Positions 23,996 to 33,112 are shown, counted from the stretch's first letter. The stretch: DNA of 64,000 bases from Bacteroidales bacterium UBA4893 (GCA_002399025.1 DHCV01000040.1:1-64000), one strand, 5' to 3'. Numbers and translations are program-made. Notes: generated by a model not told the origin, from the letters alone.

Positions 23996-24877
23996 ATGAA
24001 AAGAACAGTAATAAAAATTGACGAAGAATTATGTAATGGATGCGGACTTTGCGTTAGTGGATGCCACGAAGGAGCACTTCAACTAATAGACGGAAAAGCC
24101 GTAATGATTAGCGATATATTTTGTGATGGATTGGGTGCCTGCATTGGAGAATGCCCTGTTGGAGCAATTGAACTAATTGAAAGAGAAGCAGAGCCTTATG
24201 ATGAGATTGCAGTAATGGAAAGAATGCTCCCAAAAGGAGAGAAGGTTATCCTTGCACACCTTAAGCACATGAAAGACCACAACGAATTGGAATACCTTCG
24301 TCAAGGAATTGAGTTCCTAAAAGAAAGAAATTACCCAATTGACCTAAGCTCATTGGAAGAAGCACCAAAAGCCAAACAAGGAGGTTGTCAAGGAGGAGGA
24401 TGTCCAGGTTCAGCCTCAAGAGAACTAAACCAAACCCCAACTCAAAATCAAAATAATACCCAAAACAACCAATCACAAACTAATTACTCTATCCCTTCTG
24501 AGTTAAGCCATTGGCCAGTACAACTTCATCTTCAAAACCCAAATGCAGCCTATTTCAAGGGATGTAACCTATTGTTAGCAGCCGACTGCACAGCTTTCAC
24601 CTTAGGAAGTTTTCACCAAGACCTATTGAAAAACAAGAAGGTATCAATTGCATGTCCAAAGCTTGACACTAATAAAGAACAATATGTAGAAAAGCTTACT
24701 GCAATGATTGATGATGCTCAAATAGACACTCTTACCCTTGCCATAATGGAGGTTCCTTGTTGTTCAGGACTTGTTCAGATTGCCAAGCTTGCACTCCAAA
24801 ACGCCAAAAGGAAATGCCCAATCAAAGTAATTGTAATAAGTGTTGACGGAAAGATTCTTAGCGAGACTTGGATTTAG
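23996..24877 (+). CDS. 4Fe-4S ferredoxin-domain protein of the hcp regulon
   Basis: 293 aa. N-terminal domain with C13-x2-C16-x2-C19-x3-C23 and a second, unusual set C43-DGLGA-C49-IGE-C53-P (five residues instead of two between the first cysteines). Middle: a Gly/Cys segment GGCQGGGCPG and a Gln/Asn linker. C-terminal part has more cysteines (LLAADCTAF, IACPKLD, EVPCCSGL). Probably the electron donor to Hcp: it follows hcp and shares its operator. In facultative bacteria this role is played by Hcr, which has a different fold. Not a general ferredoxin, given length and control. Confidence 0.85.
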   Translation: MKRTVIKIDEELCNGCGLCVSGCHEGALQLIDGKAVMISDIFCDGLGACIGECPVGAIELIEREAEPYDEIAVMERMLPKGEKVILAHLKHMKDHNELEYLRQGIEFLKERNYPIDLSSLEEAPKAKQGGCQGGGCPGSASRELNQTPTQNQNNTQNNQSQTNYSIPSELSHWPVQLHLQNPNAAYFKGCNLLLAADCTAFTLGSFHQDLLKNKKVSIACPKLDTNKEQYVEKLTAMIDDAQIDTLTLAIMEVPCCSGLVQIAKLALQNAKRKCPIKVIVISVDGKILSETWI

Positions 24878-24952
24878 AATACGATTCTTTTATAAAGGAT
24901 AATTATAAAGGATAATAATAAGAAGTTTAGGGGGGGGAAATAGGCTTTGGGG

Positions 24953-24992
24953 AAAAAAGAAAGTGAAAAGTAGTTTCCTGCTCTTCACTTTC
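24953..24992 (-). terminator. Terminator of the tRNA-Leu unit
   Basis: Minus strand GAAAGTGAA ... TTCACTTTC, perfect 9-bp stem, followed by TTTTTT. It lies 53 bases beyond the tRNA 3' end. Confidence 0.8.
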
Positions 24993-25045
24993 AATGGACT
25001 TTATTAAGCCCTTATAGTATTAACCTTCCTCTTAAAAGGCTGTTG

Positions 25046-25127
25046 TGCGGATGAAGGGACTCGAACCCCCACGTCTCTCGACACTAGATCCTAAGTCTAG
25101 CGCGGCTACCAATTACGCCACATCCGC
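25046..25127 (-). tRNA. tRNA-Leu (anticodon UAG)
   Basis: Acceptor GCGGATG/CATCCGC with discriminator A; anticodon stem CTAGA/TCTAG with loop CTTAGGA, giving UAG (codon CUA); long variable arm as expected for tRNA-Leu; T-arm GGGGGTTCGAGTCCC. CCA is not encoded. A -7 box (TATCTTTG) lies at 25142-25149. Confidence 0.95.
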
Positions 25128-25141
25128 CAAAAACGAGGTTG

Positions 25142-25149
25142 CAAAGATA
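25142..25149 (-). promoter_or_regulatory. -7 box for tRNA-Leu
   Basis: Minus strand TATCTTTG, 15 bases upstream of the mature tRNA 5' end. Confidence 0.65.
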
Positions 25150-25214
25150 GAGTTTTTTCTCTTTACACCAAATTTTATTTTAATTTTTTTTCTAAAAAAA
25201 ATATCCTCGCTCTC

Positions 25215-25727
25215 TTACTTTAGATTAAGTTTCTTAACCAAAAGGGGAGTAATGTCCTCACTGTCTTCAGAATACCAAAGTATTCCTGTGCTTTCAAAAA
25301 TATAGGTGTATTTGTTTTCTTTTGCAATTTCTGTAACGGCTGCCCTTATCTTATCGGTAATTGCTAACATTAGCTCACCTTGTTTTCTTTGAATATCGTC
25401 TTGTGCATTTTGTTGGAACTCTTGAAATCTTTGTCCTACTGATTGGATTTCTCTTTGTTTACTTTGCTTCAAAACATCTGAAAGCTGTGCTTCCTTTGCT
25501 TGATATTCTGTCATAAGGCGTTCGTATTCCTTTTGCATTGTTTCGGCTTCTTCTTGAAGTTCTGCCATATACTTTGTCATTGTTGCTTGAGCAGAGTCTC
25601 CTTCTGGCATTCTTTTAATTAGTTCGGTTGAAGAGAAATGTCCCAATTTAACGGTTTTTTGGGCAAAGAGATTAGTGCAAAGCAACAGAACTGCAATTAG
25701 AGTTAATGCTTGGATTGTTTTTTTCAT
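25215..25727 (-). CDS. OmpH/Skp-family periplasmic chaperone (second copy)
   Basis: 170 aa. Signal peptide MKKTIQALTLIAVLLLCTNLFAQ, then the Skp pattern: a short N-terminal strand (VKLGHFSSTELIKRMPE), a long coiled coil (ELQEEAETMQKEYERLMTEYQAKEAQ...) and a returning C-terminal strand (YTYIFESTGILWYSED). Binds unfolded outer-membrane proteins on their way to BamA. Paralogue of the gene just upstream; an additional -7 box in the gap suggests some independent expression. Confidence 0.9.
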   Translation of the reverse strand: MKKTIQALTLIAVLLLCTNLFAQKTVKLGHFSSTELIKRMPEGDSAQATMTKYMAELQEEAETMQKEYERLMTEYQAKEAQLSDVLKQSKQREIQSVGQRFQEFQQNAQDDIQRKQGELMLAITDKIRAAVTEIAKENKYTYIFESTGILWYSEDSEDITPLLVKKLNLK

Positions 25728-25773
25728 CTTGATTGTTGTTTTTATTTTATTATTTCTTTTTTAAATGAGGGTG

Positions 25774-25781
25774 CAAAATTA
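25774..25781 (-). promoter_or_regulatory. -7 box for the second skp gene
   Basis: Minus strand TAATTTTG, 47 bases upstream of the start. Confidence 0.5.
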
Positions 25782-25807
25782 CACATTTTTATCATATTTT
25801 TACTTAT

Positions 25808-26335
25808 CTATCTCCTTGAACCACTAATTTTGTAACCCAATTCGGCAAGTACTAAGTCGCTAACATCGGTCTTTGCATCAACATAGAGAATGGATGCTCC
25901 TGAGGATTTGTCAAAAATAATAGCATAGTTCTTTTCTTGAGCAATCTTCTCAATTGCATTATAGACCTTGTCTTGTATTGGTTTAACTAATTCGGAACGT
26001 TTCTTAGACAAGTCGCCTGAGTTTCCAAAGCGTTGTTTCTGCATATCCTTAGCTTCCTTTTCTGCAGCAATGATTTCGTTTTCTTTCTTTGTCTTTAGCT
26101 CCTCTGGTAAAAGAACGCTTTCTGCTTGAAATGCTTTGTAGAGCTTATCAACAATTTGAAATTTTGACTCAACTTCTTTCTGCCATTGAACAGCCATATC
26201 GTCCAACTCCTTTTGTGCTTGTTTGTATTCTGGCATATTGCTTAGGATATACTCAGTGTCAACGCTTGCAAACTTTTGAGCAAAGATGGAAGTTGTTGAA
26301 ATCAAACAAAGTGCAATTAAAATTATTTTTTTCAT
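25808..26335 (-). CDS. OmpH/Skp-family periplasmic chaperone (first copy)
   Basis: 175 aa. Signal peptide MKKIILIALCLISTTSIFAQ, N-terminal FASVDTEYILSNMPEYKQAQ, long charged coiled coil, and C-terminal YAIIFDKSSGASILYVD. Chaperone for outer-membrane proteins. Directly downstream of bamA, an order conserved in Bacteroidota; two tandem skp copies are common in this phylum. Confidence 0.92.
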   Translation of the reverse strand: MKKIILIALCLISTTSIFAQKFASVDTEYILSNMPEYKQAQKELDDMAVQWQKEVESKFQIVDKLYKAFQAESVLLPEELKTKKENEIIAAEKEAKDMQKQRFGNSGDLSKKRSELVKPIQDKVYNAIEKIAQEKNYAIIFDKSSGASILYVDAKTDVSDLVLAELGYKISGSRR

Positions 26336-26383
26336 AACTTATTTATTTTTACTTTTAATAATATTTATAGTATAACGTTTTAT

Positions 26384-28936
26384 CTAATCCATTGATTGTC
26401 CAATGGAGAAGTGGAATTGAGGACCGCCCTTAGAGTCTGTTCCTGGAATGTTGTCAAATCCATAGCCCCAATCAATACCAATAAGTCCGAACATTGGCAT
26501 AAATAATCTTAGTCCAATACCTGCTGAGCGATACATCTTGAAAGGAGAGAACCCTTCGAAGTTTGCCCATGAGTTTCCTGCCTCAAAGAATGCTAAGGCA
26601 TAGATGGTTGCCACAGGATTGAGGGAAATTGGATAACGCATATCTAAAGTAAACTTATCAAAAACTGTTGCACCACTCGATGGAGAAAGTGAACCTGCCA
26701 AATATCCTCTTAATGCAATAACTTCTCTTCCGTCCAATGCCCATCCTTGCAAGCCATCACCCCCAACATAGTATCTTTCAAATGGTGAATACCCAACCTT
26801 ATTATTATATTGTCCTAAGAAACCAAAACGTGCTCTGGTACTCATAACAAGATTATCAATTAGGTTAAAATACCATGCTGATCTAATATTAACCTTATAG
26901 TATTCAAGCCATTTATACTTTTCTTCAGAGCTAATACTCGCATAGTCCTTTCCATTAACCAATGAATAAGGGAAGGTTAGCTGAGTTGTAACCGAAAGGT
27001 CGGAGCCTGTTCGTGGATAGATTGGTGAGTCAGATGAGTTACGAGCAACGGTGAAATTATAGTTGAGGTTATTTGACCTACCATTCCTAAATAGGGTAAA
27101 GGCGTGATAGTTCTTTACATTATATTGTTGGAAGGTAATTCCCTGCACAAAGGTGAAATAGTCATCAGGCCACTGCAAACGCTTACCCAAAGAGAGTGAA
27201 GCCCCAAATATGCTTAGCCAATAGGAAGGACTACCCGAATTATTCCAATAGCCATCATCTTGATAGGAATAGAAAACTGACCCACTCAAAGCATTAGGTT
27301 TTTTGCCTCCAAGCCAAGGCTCAGTGAAGGATGCACTCAATGAATAGTAGTAAGTACCATTGGTTTGAGCCCTAATGGAAAGATGTTGTCCATCGCCAGA
27401 AGGAAGAGGTCTCCAAGCATCTTTTTTGAAGAAGTTTTTGGTTGAGAAATTAGTGAAAGTAACTCCAATAGTTCCAATAACCATTCCTGCTCCCCATCCT
27501 CCAGAGATTTCAAACTTATCCGAATTGACTTCCTTGAGCTTATAATCAATATTAACTAAGCCATTCTCTTGGTCTGGCTGAATGTCTGGAATAAGGTTTT
27601 CTTGGTCAAAATACTGAAGCTGTTGAAGTTCCCTAAGCGAACGATACACATCATCTCTTGAGAACAACTGACCTGGAAGGGTCTTCAACTCACGCATAAT
27701 CACATGGTCATTAGTTCGAGTATTGCCCGAAATAGTAACTGAGCCAATCCTTGCTTGCTTGCCTTCATGAACCCTCATCTCAATATCAATAGAGTCATTC
27801 TCAATATTTATCTCAACAGGAATAACTTGAAAGAACAAATACCCATCGTCCTGATAGAGAGCCGAAATATCAGCTCCAGTAGGGTCTTGACTAATGTTTG
27901 TTTCCAAAAGTGTCCTATTGTATGGGTCGCCCTTATCAATCCTTAGACGCTTGCCCAAATCCTCTGAAGTATATTTAGTATTACCAACCCAAGTAATATT
28001 TCTGAAATAGAACTTTTGTCCCTCTTCAATATCTAACTCAACAATAAGATTCTGCTTGCCTTTTTTGTCCTTAACCAAATACACACTATCCGAAACTATC
28101 CTCGCATTGCGAAATCCTTCATCATTATATTTCTTAATAATTGCTTGCTTGTCAGTAATATAGTTCTTTTCCTGAAAACGAGAACTCTTCCAAATCCTCC
28201 ACCAACGATATCTCTTAGTGTCCTTCATCTGACTCCTAACAACGCTCTGAGAATTAGTCCCATTAAGCTTCCACCAAGTACCCTTCAAACTCTTACTGCC
28301 ATTAACAATAACATCCTTAATCTTCACCTTCTCACCCTTTTCAATATGGAAGGTCAAATTCACATCATTTCTCGTAGTTGAAGTATCTTTAGTCTGCTCA
28401 ACACTAACCTCAGTATTGTAGTAACCCTTGTCAAAATAGTAATCCTTAATGATATTTATTGAGTTGATTTTCAAATTCTCACTCACAATATCACCCCTCA
28501 TCAAATTCAAGTTTTCTCTAATCTTATCACCATCCGAACGCTTAACCTTTGTGCCAGCAAACTTAAAACTTGCCATTCGAGGCTTAGAAACTAAAGCATA
28601 GTTAAGGAAAATGGTTCTTCCCTCAATCCTATCAACCAAAATCTGAACATCATCAAAAATATTTTGCTTCCACAAATTGTCAATAGCATTAGTAATCTTA
28701 TCGCTCGGAATCATCACCTTCTCCCCAACGCTTAGCCCAGAAATCAGAATAATGGAAGGATGGTCTAAATGGTCAGCACCAGTAATAACAATATTCCCAA
28801 TCTCATATTCCTTAGGAGAAAAATAATCCAGCTCAATAGTATTGTTTTTTCCTTTATTTTCTTCATCTTGAGCCAAAACAAAAAGAGGCACAAAAGCCAA
28901 AAGGACAAAAACAAGTAAGGGTTTCAAAAAATTCAT
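26384..28936 (-). CDS. bamA: Outer-membrane protein assembly factor BamA
   Basis: 850 aa. Inserts beta-barrel proteins into the outer membrane. Signal peptide to about residue 22, five POTRA domains (for example YEIGNIVITGADHLDHPSIILISG and ARIGSVTISGNTRTNDHVIMREL) to about residue 450, then the Omp85 barrel. The gating motif VRGF-like region is seen as GLQGWALDGREVIALRGY. Ends with FHFSIGQSMD. Lies between uppS and two skp genes in one transcription unit. Confidence 0.95.
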   Translation of the reverse strand: MNFLKPLLVFVLLAFVPLFVLAQDEENKGKNNTIELDYFSPKEYEIGNIVITGADHLDHPSIILISGLSVGEKVMIPSDKITNAIDNLWKQNIFDDVQILVDRIEGRTIFLNYALVSKPRMASFKFAGTKVKRSDGDKIRENLNLMRGDIVSENLKINSINIIKDYYFDKGYYNTEVSVEQTKDTSTTRNDVNLTFHIEKGEKVKIKDVIVNGSKSLKGTWWKLNGTNSQSVVRSQMKDTKRYRWWRIWKSSRFQEKNYITDKQAIIKKYNDEGFRNARIVSDSVYLVKDKKGKQNLIVELDIEEGQKFYFRNITWVGNTKYTSEDLGKRLRIDKGDPYNRTLLETNISQDPTGADISALYQDDGYLFFQVIPVEINIENDSIDIEMRVHEGKQARIGSVTISGNTRTNDHVIMRELKTLPGQLFSRDDVYRSLRELQQLQYFDQENLIPDIQPDQENGLVNIDYKLKEVNSDKFEISGGWGAGMVIGTIGVTFTNFSTKNFFKKDAWRPLPSGDGQHLSIRAQTNGTYYYSLSASFTEPWLGGKKPNALSGSVFYSYQDDGYWNNSGSPSYWLSIFGASLSLGKRLQWPDDYFTFVQGITFQQYNVKNYHAFTLFRNGRSNNLNYNFTVARNSSDSPIYPRTGSDLSVTTQLTFPYSLVNGKDYASISSEEKYKWLEYYKVNIRSAWYFNLIDNLVMSTRARFGFLGQYNNKVGYSPFERYYVGGDGLQGWALDGREVIALRGYLAGSLSPSSGATVFDKFTLDMRYPISLNPVATIYALAFFEAGNSWANFEGFSPFKMYRSAGIGLRLFMPMFGLIGIDWGYGFDNIPGTDSKGGPQFHFSIGQSMD

Positions 28937-29000
28937 TATTCTGTATTTATAATGTAATGCTACTTTAACGTTAGTTATTGAAATAAATTTTATAAGCCAA

Positions 29001-29741
29001 CTATTTTAATTGTTCACTCGTTTTTCCAAACCTTCTCTCACGATTCTGAAAGTCCAAAATAGCCTTGTAGAACTCCTCCTTATTGAAGTCAGGCCAAAGA
29101 GTCTCGGTAAAATAAAGCTCTGAATAGGAAATTTGCCACATAAGAAAATTACTAATCCTATATTCCCCAGAAGTACGAATAAGCAAATCGGGGTCAGGAA
29201 AATCCTTAGTACATAGGAAATTAGAAAAAGACTCTTGGTCAATATCCTCAACACTCAACCCATTAGCCCTAACCTCTTGAGCAATCCTTTTAGCCGCATT
29301 AACAATCTCCCAACGAGAGCTATAACTAAGAGCCACAATAAGCGTTAGCCCTGTGTTCCCACTTGTCTTTTCAGTAATCTTCCTCACAGCCTCTTGAGTT
29401 TGGGGATGAAGCTTTTCAGTCTCACCAATAACCCTAAAGCGAACATTATTTTCCATCATTGTTGGAGTTTCACTCTCCATCACCTGCATAAAAAGAAGCA
29501 TAAGACCATCAATCTCCTCTTGAGGGCGAGACCAATTTTCGGTAGAGAAAGCATAAAGAGTAAGAAAACCAATCCCCAACTCAACAGCAGCCTCAGTAAT
29601 TTCCCTGACACTTTGAGTTCCGTGCTGATGACCAAACAACCTATCCTTTCCTTGCCTCTTAGCCCAACGCCCATTCCCATCCATAATAATAGCAACATGC
29701 TTAGGCAAACGAGAAGGAATAATTTTATCTTTTAAACTCAT
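29001..29741 (-). CDS. uppS: Isoprenyl transferase (undecaprenyl diphosphate synthase)
   Basis: 246 aa. Makes the C55 lipid carrier for peptidoglycan and O-antigen by cis-condensation of IPP. Signature HVAIIMDGNGRWAKRQG near the N-terminus with the catalytic Asp, a Phe-rich substrate tunnel region, and the C-terminal RTSGEYRISNFLMWQISYSELYFT. First gene of the uppS-bamA-skp-skp unit; promoter box at 29765-29772. Confidence 0.95.
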   Translation of the reverse strand: MSLKDKIIPSRLPKHVAIIMDGNGRWAKRQGKDRLFGHQHGTQSVREITEAAVELGIGFLTLYAFSTENWSRPQEEIDGLMLLFMQVMESETPTMMENNVRFRVIGETEKLHPQTQEAVRKITEKTSGNTGLTLIVALSYSSRWEIVNAAKRIAQEVRANGLSVEDIDQESFSNFLCTKDFPDPDLLIRTSGEYRISNFLMWQISYSELYFTETLWPDFNKEEFYKAILDFQNRERRFGKTSEQLK

Positions 29742-29764
29742 ATAATTATAGCAAATTCAATCTA

Positions 29765-29772
29765 CAAAGATA
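29765..29772 (-). promoter_or_regulatory. -7 box for uppS
   Basis: Minus strand TATCTTTG, 24 bases upstream of the start. The 21-bp repeat array begins about 70 bases further upstream. Confidence 0.65.
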
Positions 29773-29843
29773 TAAAAAAAAGCTTAGAGGAAAGCAAATT
29801 AATAAAAAAAAGAGCATTAAACACATATAAGCACTAATAAAAA

Positions 29844-29927
29844 ATAAGTAACGGTTATTTCAAAATAAGTAACGATTAATTTCAGATAAGTAACGATTAA
29901 TTTCAGATAAATAACGGTTAATTTTAT
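29844..29927. repeat. Four 21-bp tandem repeats
   Basis: Units starting ATAAGTAACG at 29844, 29865, 29886 and (ATAAATAACG) 29907, exact 21-bp period, body TAACGATTAATTTCAG. Located between module B and the uppS promoter. Confidence 0.85.
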
Positions 29928-29930
29928 AGG

Positions 29931-30035
29931 GTTTAGTTGTTTAGTTGTTTAGTCGTTTAGTTGTTTAGTTGTTTAGTCGTTTAGTTGTTTAGTTATTAAG
30001 TCGTTTAGTTGTTTAGTCGTTTAATTGTTTAGTTG
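29931..30035. repeat. 8-bp microsatellite GTTTAGTT/GTTTAGTC
   Basis: About thirteen copies of GTTTAGTT or GTTTAGTC, ending at the stop codon of the module B toprim-like gene. The same 8-mers begin at the stop codon of the module A gene (10415 onward) and occur in inverse form near 37130 and 39040. Confidence 0.85.
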
Positions 30036-31091
30036 TTAGAGCTTGTTAAGCAAATAGTCTGCCAAGTCCCATTTCATTTCAATTTGCTCATCTGTGAAAA
30101 GTTGATTTAGCTTAGAATAGAGCTTTAGGTTGAGGTTCATTTCCTTGTTTAGACTATTTACCTTTTCAGTCCATTCTAAGAGCATATCCCCATCAGGCAC
30201 TACAATAACCTTTCTATCCCTCAAAGCCTTGCAAACCTCACCTGAAAGCATATTGGAGCCTCCTGTTGCCAAACAAACCATATTAGGAAAATAAACAGAA
30301 GTGATAACAGCCGACTTTTCTCCTTCCAAAAGCATAACACTCCTATCAGGATATTTCCTAAGCAAATGCTCCCCAAACAAACAACGACTAAATTCCCAAT
30401 CTTCACTAATTTCCCCTTGCTTTTTCAACAAGGTATGCACCCAAGTAATGGTTAATGGTGAATTGTTAGTGGTAAATGGTGAATTTTCATTTTTAATTCT
30501 TTTGCCAGTAAGAGCATCGTACTGCATAATCTTACCACTTCTTAGCCTATAGTTCTTGTCAATGTACCAATAAATCACACTCTTGTCATTAGTCATTCCC
30601 AAGAAATAATCATCTAAAATAGTTTTTAATTCTTCTTCATTGAAAATTGATTTTAAGAAAGTGCCAAAATTTGAATCTAAACCAAGAGATAGCTTTAAGT
30701 ATTTTGAGTCGATAGTGTTTATTTGTTTAGCTGTTGAGCTGTTTATTTGTTTATTTGTTGAGACGTCCCCCACGTCATTGCGAGCCAAAGGCGAAGCAAT
30801 CCAGTTTGAATATTTATTTGTTTGAATATATTCTTGTTTTACAAGAGGCAAGCCGATTAGCTTCGGGCTATGATCTTGCAAAGACGAAAAAGGTTTATAC
30901 TGCACAAAGCTACTCCCACAATGAAAACAGTAACCAATCTCCTTTTTCCTATTCCACGAGAAACAACGTTTCTTTTGATTTATTGGCTTCCTTTTATGCG
31001 AGCAAGCAGGACATTGAGTGTAAAATTCCCCTATACCTGAAGGAATAAAGACCTCATATTTATTTTTATCTTCTATATTGTATAATTCCAT
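30036..31091 (-). CDS. Zinc-finger, toprim-like protein (DUF6371 type), module B
   Basis: 351 aa. N-terminal zinc site C27-x2-C30 ... C43 ... C55-x2-C58. Core parallels the module A protein: DYFLGMTNDKSVIYWYID, GKIMQYDALTGKR, CLFGEHLLRKYPDRSVMLLEGEKSAVI, ATGG, WDLADYLLNKL. Residues about 93-125 are translated from repeats: the half palindrome at 30773-30802 (reading NWIASPLARND) and GTTTATTTG-type units. A second repeat-derived stretch (SPFTTNNSPL) sits where the module A protein has its own repeat-derived insert. Likely primase-like partner of the upstream ATPase. Confidence 0.72.
   Translation of the reverse strand: MELYNIEDKNKYEVFIPSGIGEFYTQCPACSHKRKPINQKKRCFSWNRKKEIGYCFHCGSSFVQYKPFSSLQDHSPKLIGLPLVKQEYIQTNKYSNWIASPLARNDVGDVSTNKQINSSTAKQINTIDSKYLKLSLGLDSNFGTFLKSIFNEEELKTILDDYFLGMTNDKSVIYWYIDKNYRLRSGKIMQYDALTGKRIKNENSPFTTNNSPLTITWVHTLLKKQGEISEDWEFSRCLFGEHLLRKYPDRSVMLLEGEKSAVITSVYFPNMVCLATGGSNMLSGEVCKALRDRKVIVVPDGDMLLEWTEKVNSLNKEMNLNLKLYSKLNQLFTDEQIEMKWDLADYLLNKL
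30773..30802. repeat. Half copy of the CGTCATTGCGA palindromic element inside a gene
   Basis: CGTCATTGCGAGCC and AAGGCGAAGCAATCC are the left arm of the element at 10508-10602. It is in frame within the toprim-like gene of module B. Confidence 0.8.
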
Positions 31092-31218
31092 GATTTATAA
31101 GCTTTTAATTCTAAAATATCTAATATCTAAATATCTATTACTATATATATTGATTAGATAATAATAATCTATGAATATTACCCCTACAAGAGTAGGGGAA
31201 TATTACATATTTTCAACC

Positions 31219-32496
31219 TTAGTTTTTATTACTATTATTAATTTCTTTAATAAGGTAAGAAACTTGTGATTGACTAAATTTCCTATCTGGGAAATCTTCT
31301 CTTAGCAACTCCGCAATTTCTGTTTGCCTTATGGTAGGATTGGAGAACCTATAGGCTATAATCTTTTCTTTTATTGCCTCTGTCATATCTTTCTTATGGA
31401 CAGACATATGAATAGTATTACTTGGTGCTTTTTCTCCGTTATGAGTAAAGGTAAGAGTTTCAGTATCCATCCTCAACAAATAAGCCTCTTTCAAAAATTC
31501 TTGACTTTCATAGTTAGCCTTAATTGGAGTAAACCAAACAGCATTAGGCTCATCAACATGCCAACGCATTTCAACAACAGCTCTTGGCTTATCACAGAAA
31601 GCACGTGTTCCACTCAAATCCTCCTTTGAGGGTGCTTTGTCGAGTGTGTACTTACGTTTGTGGTGAATACATACAATAGCACAATCATACTTTGCAGCAA
31701 TCAACGAAAGCTTATTTAAGTACTCTCTAACAACATTATTATCATTCATTGAGCCCAAAATATCATCTTGAGGAGTGTCAATAAAGATAACATTATATTT
31801 CTTGCTTGGCATTAGTTTGTTTAATGCATCAACAACACCATTATCACAACAAGAAATTACATCAAAGACAGGATTTTCAATAGTTCTAAAAGGCTCAAAG
31901 AATACGTTTTGTTTTTGTAGAAGAGTCTTAGTATGACGTTCATTATCTTCTGTAATTGCAAATGTAACACTTCTTTCATCATCCTCTAATCCAATTTTAA
32001 ATCCAAGATATTCTTCCATTCCGTAAGCAATTGCAAAAGCTAAACATCTAATGAACGTGGATTTACCGCACGAGGAATCACCATATATCAAAGATAGCTC
32101 ACCTTTTGGGAAAAATTTATCCAAAACATATTGAATAGGCTCAAAAGGAGAATTAATAAGCTCAGTTACAGATGATATTTTAGCCCCAAATTCAGCATTC
32201 GTATCTGTTTTTTCAAGCTCAGAGCTTTCAGCCTCTTTCTGCATCCTTTCAAACTCCTTTTGAATATCATCATACCCCTTTTGCCTATTCCCATAAAGGG
32301 CATTAGCATTTTTGAACCTTTCAAGATGAGCCTCTTTCTCCAAAGCCCTTTCCATTTCAATCTCTTCAACAAACTTATCGTCGAAAGTAACCTTAGGGAG
32401 CTTATACTCCCCATTATTACCTTTTTGATTGTTTTCACTTGCTAATACTTGATTAGCGTCATTTTTTGTTTCCATGTTTTGTGAATTCTTATTCAT
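31219..32496 (-). CDS. RepA-like RecA-fold ATPase, module B
   Basis: 425 aa from the ATG at 32496, which follows AGGAGG and gives the same MNKNSQNMETKN start as module A. Residues 1-105 are charged and helical, unlike module A beyond residue 12. Walker A GDSSCGKS at 139-146, Walker B NVIFIDTPQDD, then VCIHHKRKYT (HHxRK). C-terminal winged helix (TIRQTEIAELLREDFPDRKFSQSQVSYLIKE). The stop of the small gene overlaps the start by 8 bases. Helicase-like role in replication of an accessory element is inferred. Confidence 0.8.
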   Translation of the reverse strand: MNKNSQNMETKNDANQVLASENNQKGNNGEYKLPKVTFDDKFVEEIEMERALEKEAHLERFKNANALYGNRQKGYDDIQKEFERMQKEAESSELEKTDTNAEFGAKISSVTELINSPFEPIQYVLDKFFPKGELSLIYGDSSCGKSTFIRCLAFAIAYGMEEYLGFKIGLEDDERSVTFAITEDNERHTKTLLQKQNVFFEPFRTIENPVFDVISCCDNGVVDALNKLMPSKKYNVIFIDTPQDDILGSMNDNNVVREYLNKLSLIAAKYDCAIVCIHHKRKYTLDKAPSKEDLSGTRAFCDKPRAVVEMRWHVDEPNAVWFTPIKANYESQEFLKEAYLLRMDTETLTFTHNGEKAPSNTIHMSVHKKDMTEAIKEKIIAYRFSNPTIRQTEIAELLREDFPDRKFSQSQVSYLIKEINNSNKN

Positions 32497-32902
32497 TATA
32501 ACCTCCTTTTTCTTCAAATTTCTCAAAATTATTAAATCTATACTCACATTTAATACATTGTAAGTTGGTACTGTTAAAACAATACTCTTCATCGTAGTTA
32601 TCACAAGCATGCTTAATTAGAGCAACACCAAAAAGAAATTGAATTGAAGCTAAATTTGCATTATAAGAACTACGAAGATTTTTCTTAAACTTCTTGCTCT
32701 TCATAGCTCTTTTGATAGCCACTTGCTTTAATTTCTTCATTTCCTTCAAGTAAGTTTGAAAGTCGAAATTAATTGCATAGTAGTAGTCATAAATAGGCTC
32801 AATCTCCCATTCACCAGTAAGTTCATTAACCCAGCCATACTTTCCATTTTGCAAAGCACTTTCTTTTAGTAGGTAGCTTTGTCTTTTTTTATTGTTTAGC
32901 AT
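32489..32902 (-). CDS. Module B small conserved protein
   Basis: 137 aa, near-identical in layout to the module A protein: SYLLKESALQNGKYGWVNELTGEWEIEPIYDYYYAINFDF, basic helix, LASIQFLFGVALIKHACDNYDEEYC, and C-terminal cysteines (CFNSTNLQCIKCEYRF). The four cysteines C-x7-C-x2-C plus an earlier one are kept in both copies and may bind zinc. Function unknown. Preceded by the conserved leader and coupled to the ATPase. Confidence 0.7.
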   Translation of the reverse strand: MLNNKKRQSYLLKESALQNGKYGWVNELTGEWEIEPIYDYYYAINFDFQTYLKEMKKLKQVAIKRAMKSKKFKKNLRSSYNANLASIQFLFGVALIKHACDNYDEEYCFNSTNLQCIKCEYRFNNFEKFEEKGGYNE

Positions 32903-32937
32903 AAAACTGCCATTTTAAAATTAATAAATAAATCTCC

Positions 32938-33091
32938 AATCAAGGAAGAGGGTTTTATCTCCATTAATCAAAAAGCTATGTACATCTTGCTTTTTAAATT
33001 AACTTAGATAAGAGTAGCTACTTCTTACCCTCTTTCCTTTTTCAAAGAGCCAAATTCAAAACAAGAAAAATATCTTATTGTTTGACACGGC
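32938..33091 (-). ncRNA. Conserved structured leader of module B (candidate cis-acting RNA)
   Basis: Counterpart of 7469-7620. P1 arms at 33027-33039 and 32942-32953; H2 around AGTAGCTACT; H3 AAAAAGC/GCTTTTT with one changed loop base (GATGTACATA instead of GATGTAAATA). All P1, H2 and H3 stem bases are kept. H1 is more diverged and bulged. A near-consensus -7 box (AATCTTTG) directly precedes GCCGTGTCAAAC, as TAATATTG does in module A. It ends about 40 bases before the small gene. Confidence 0.6.
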
Positions 33092-33112
33092 AAAGATTCA
33101 AAAAATAGGACA

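Noticed and set aside
25045..25305. 86-codon plus-strand frame starting MRMKGLEPPRLSTL
   Set aside because: It is translated from the complement of tRNA-Leu, a well-known false gene.
29931..30035. Possible CRISPR array
   Set aside because: Units are 8 bp with no spacers; it is a microsatellite. No cas genes in the window.
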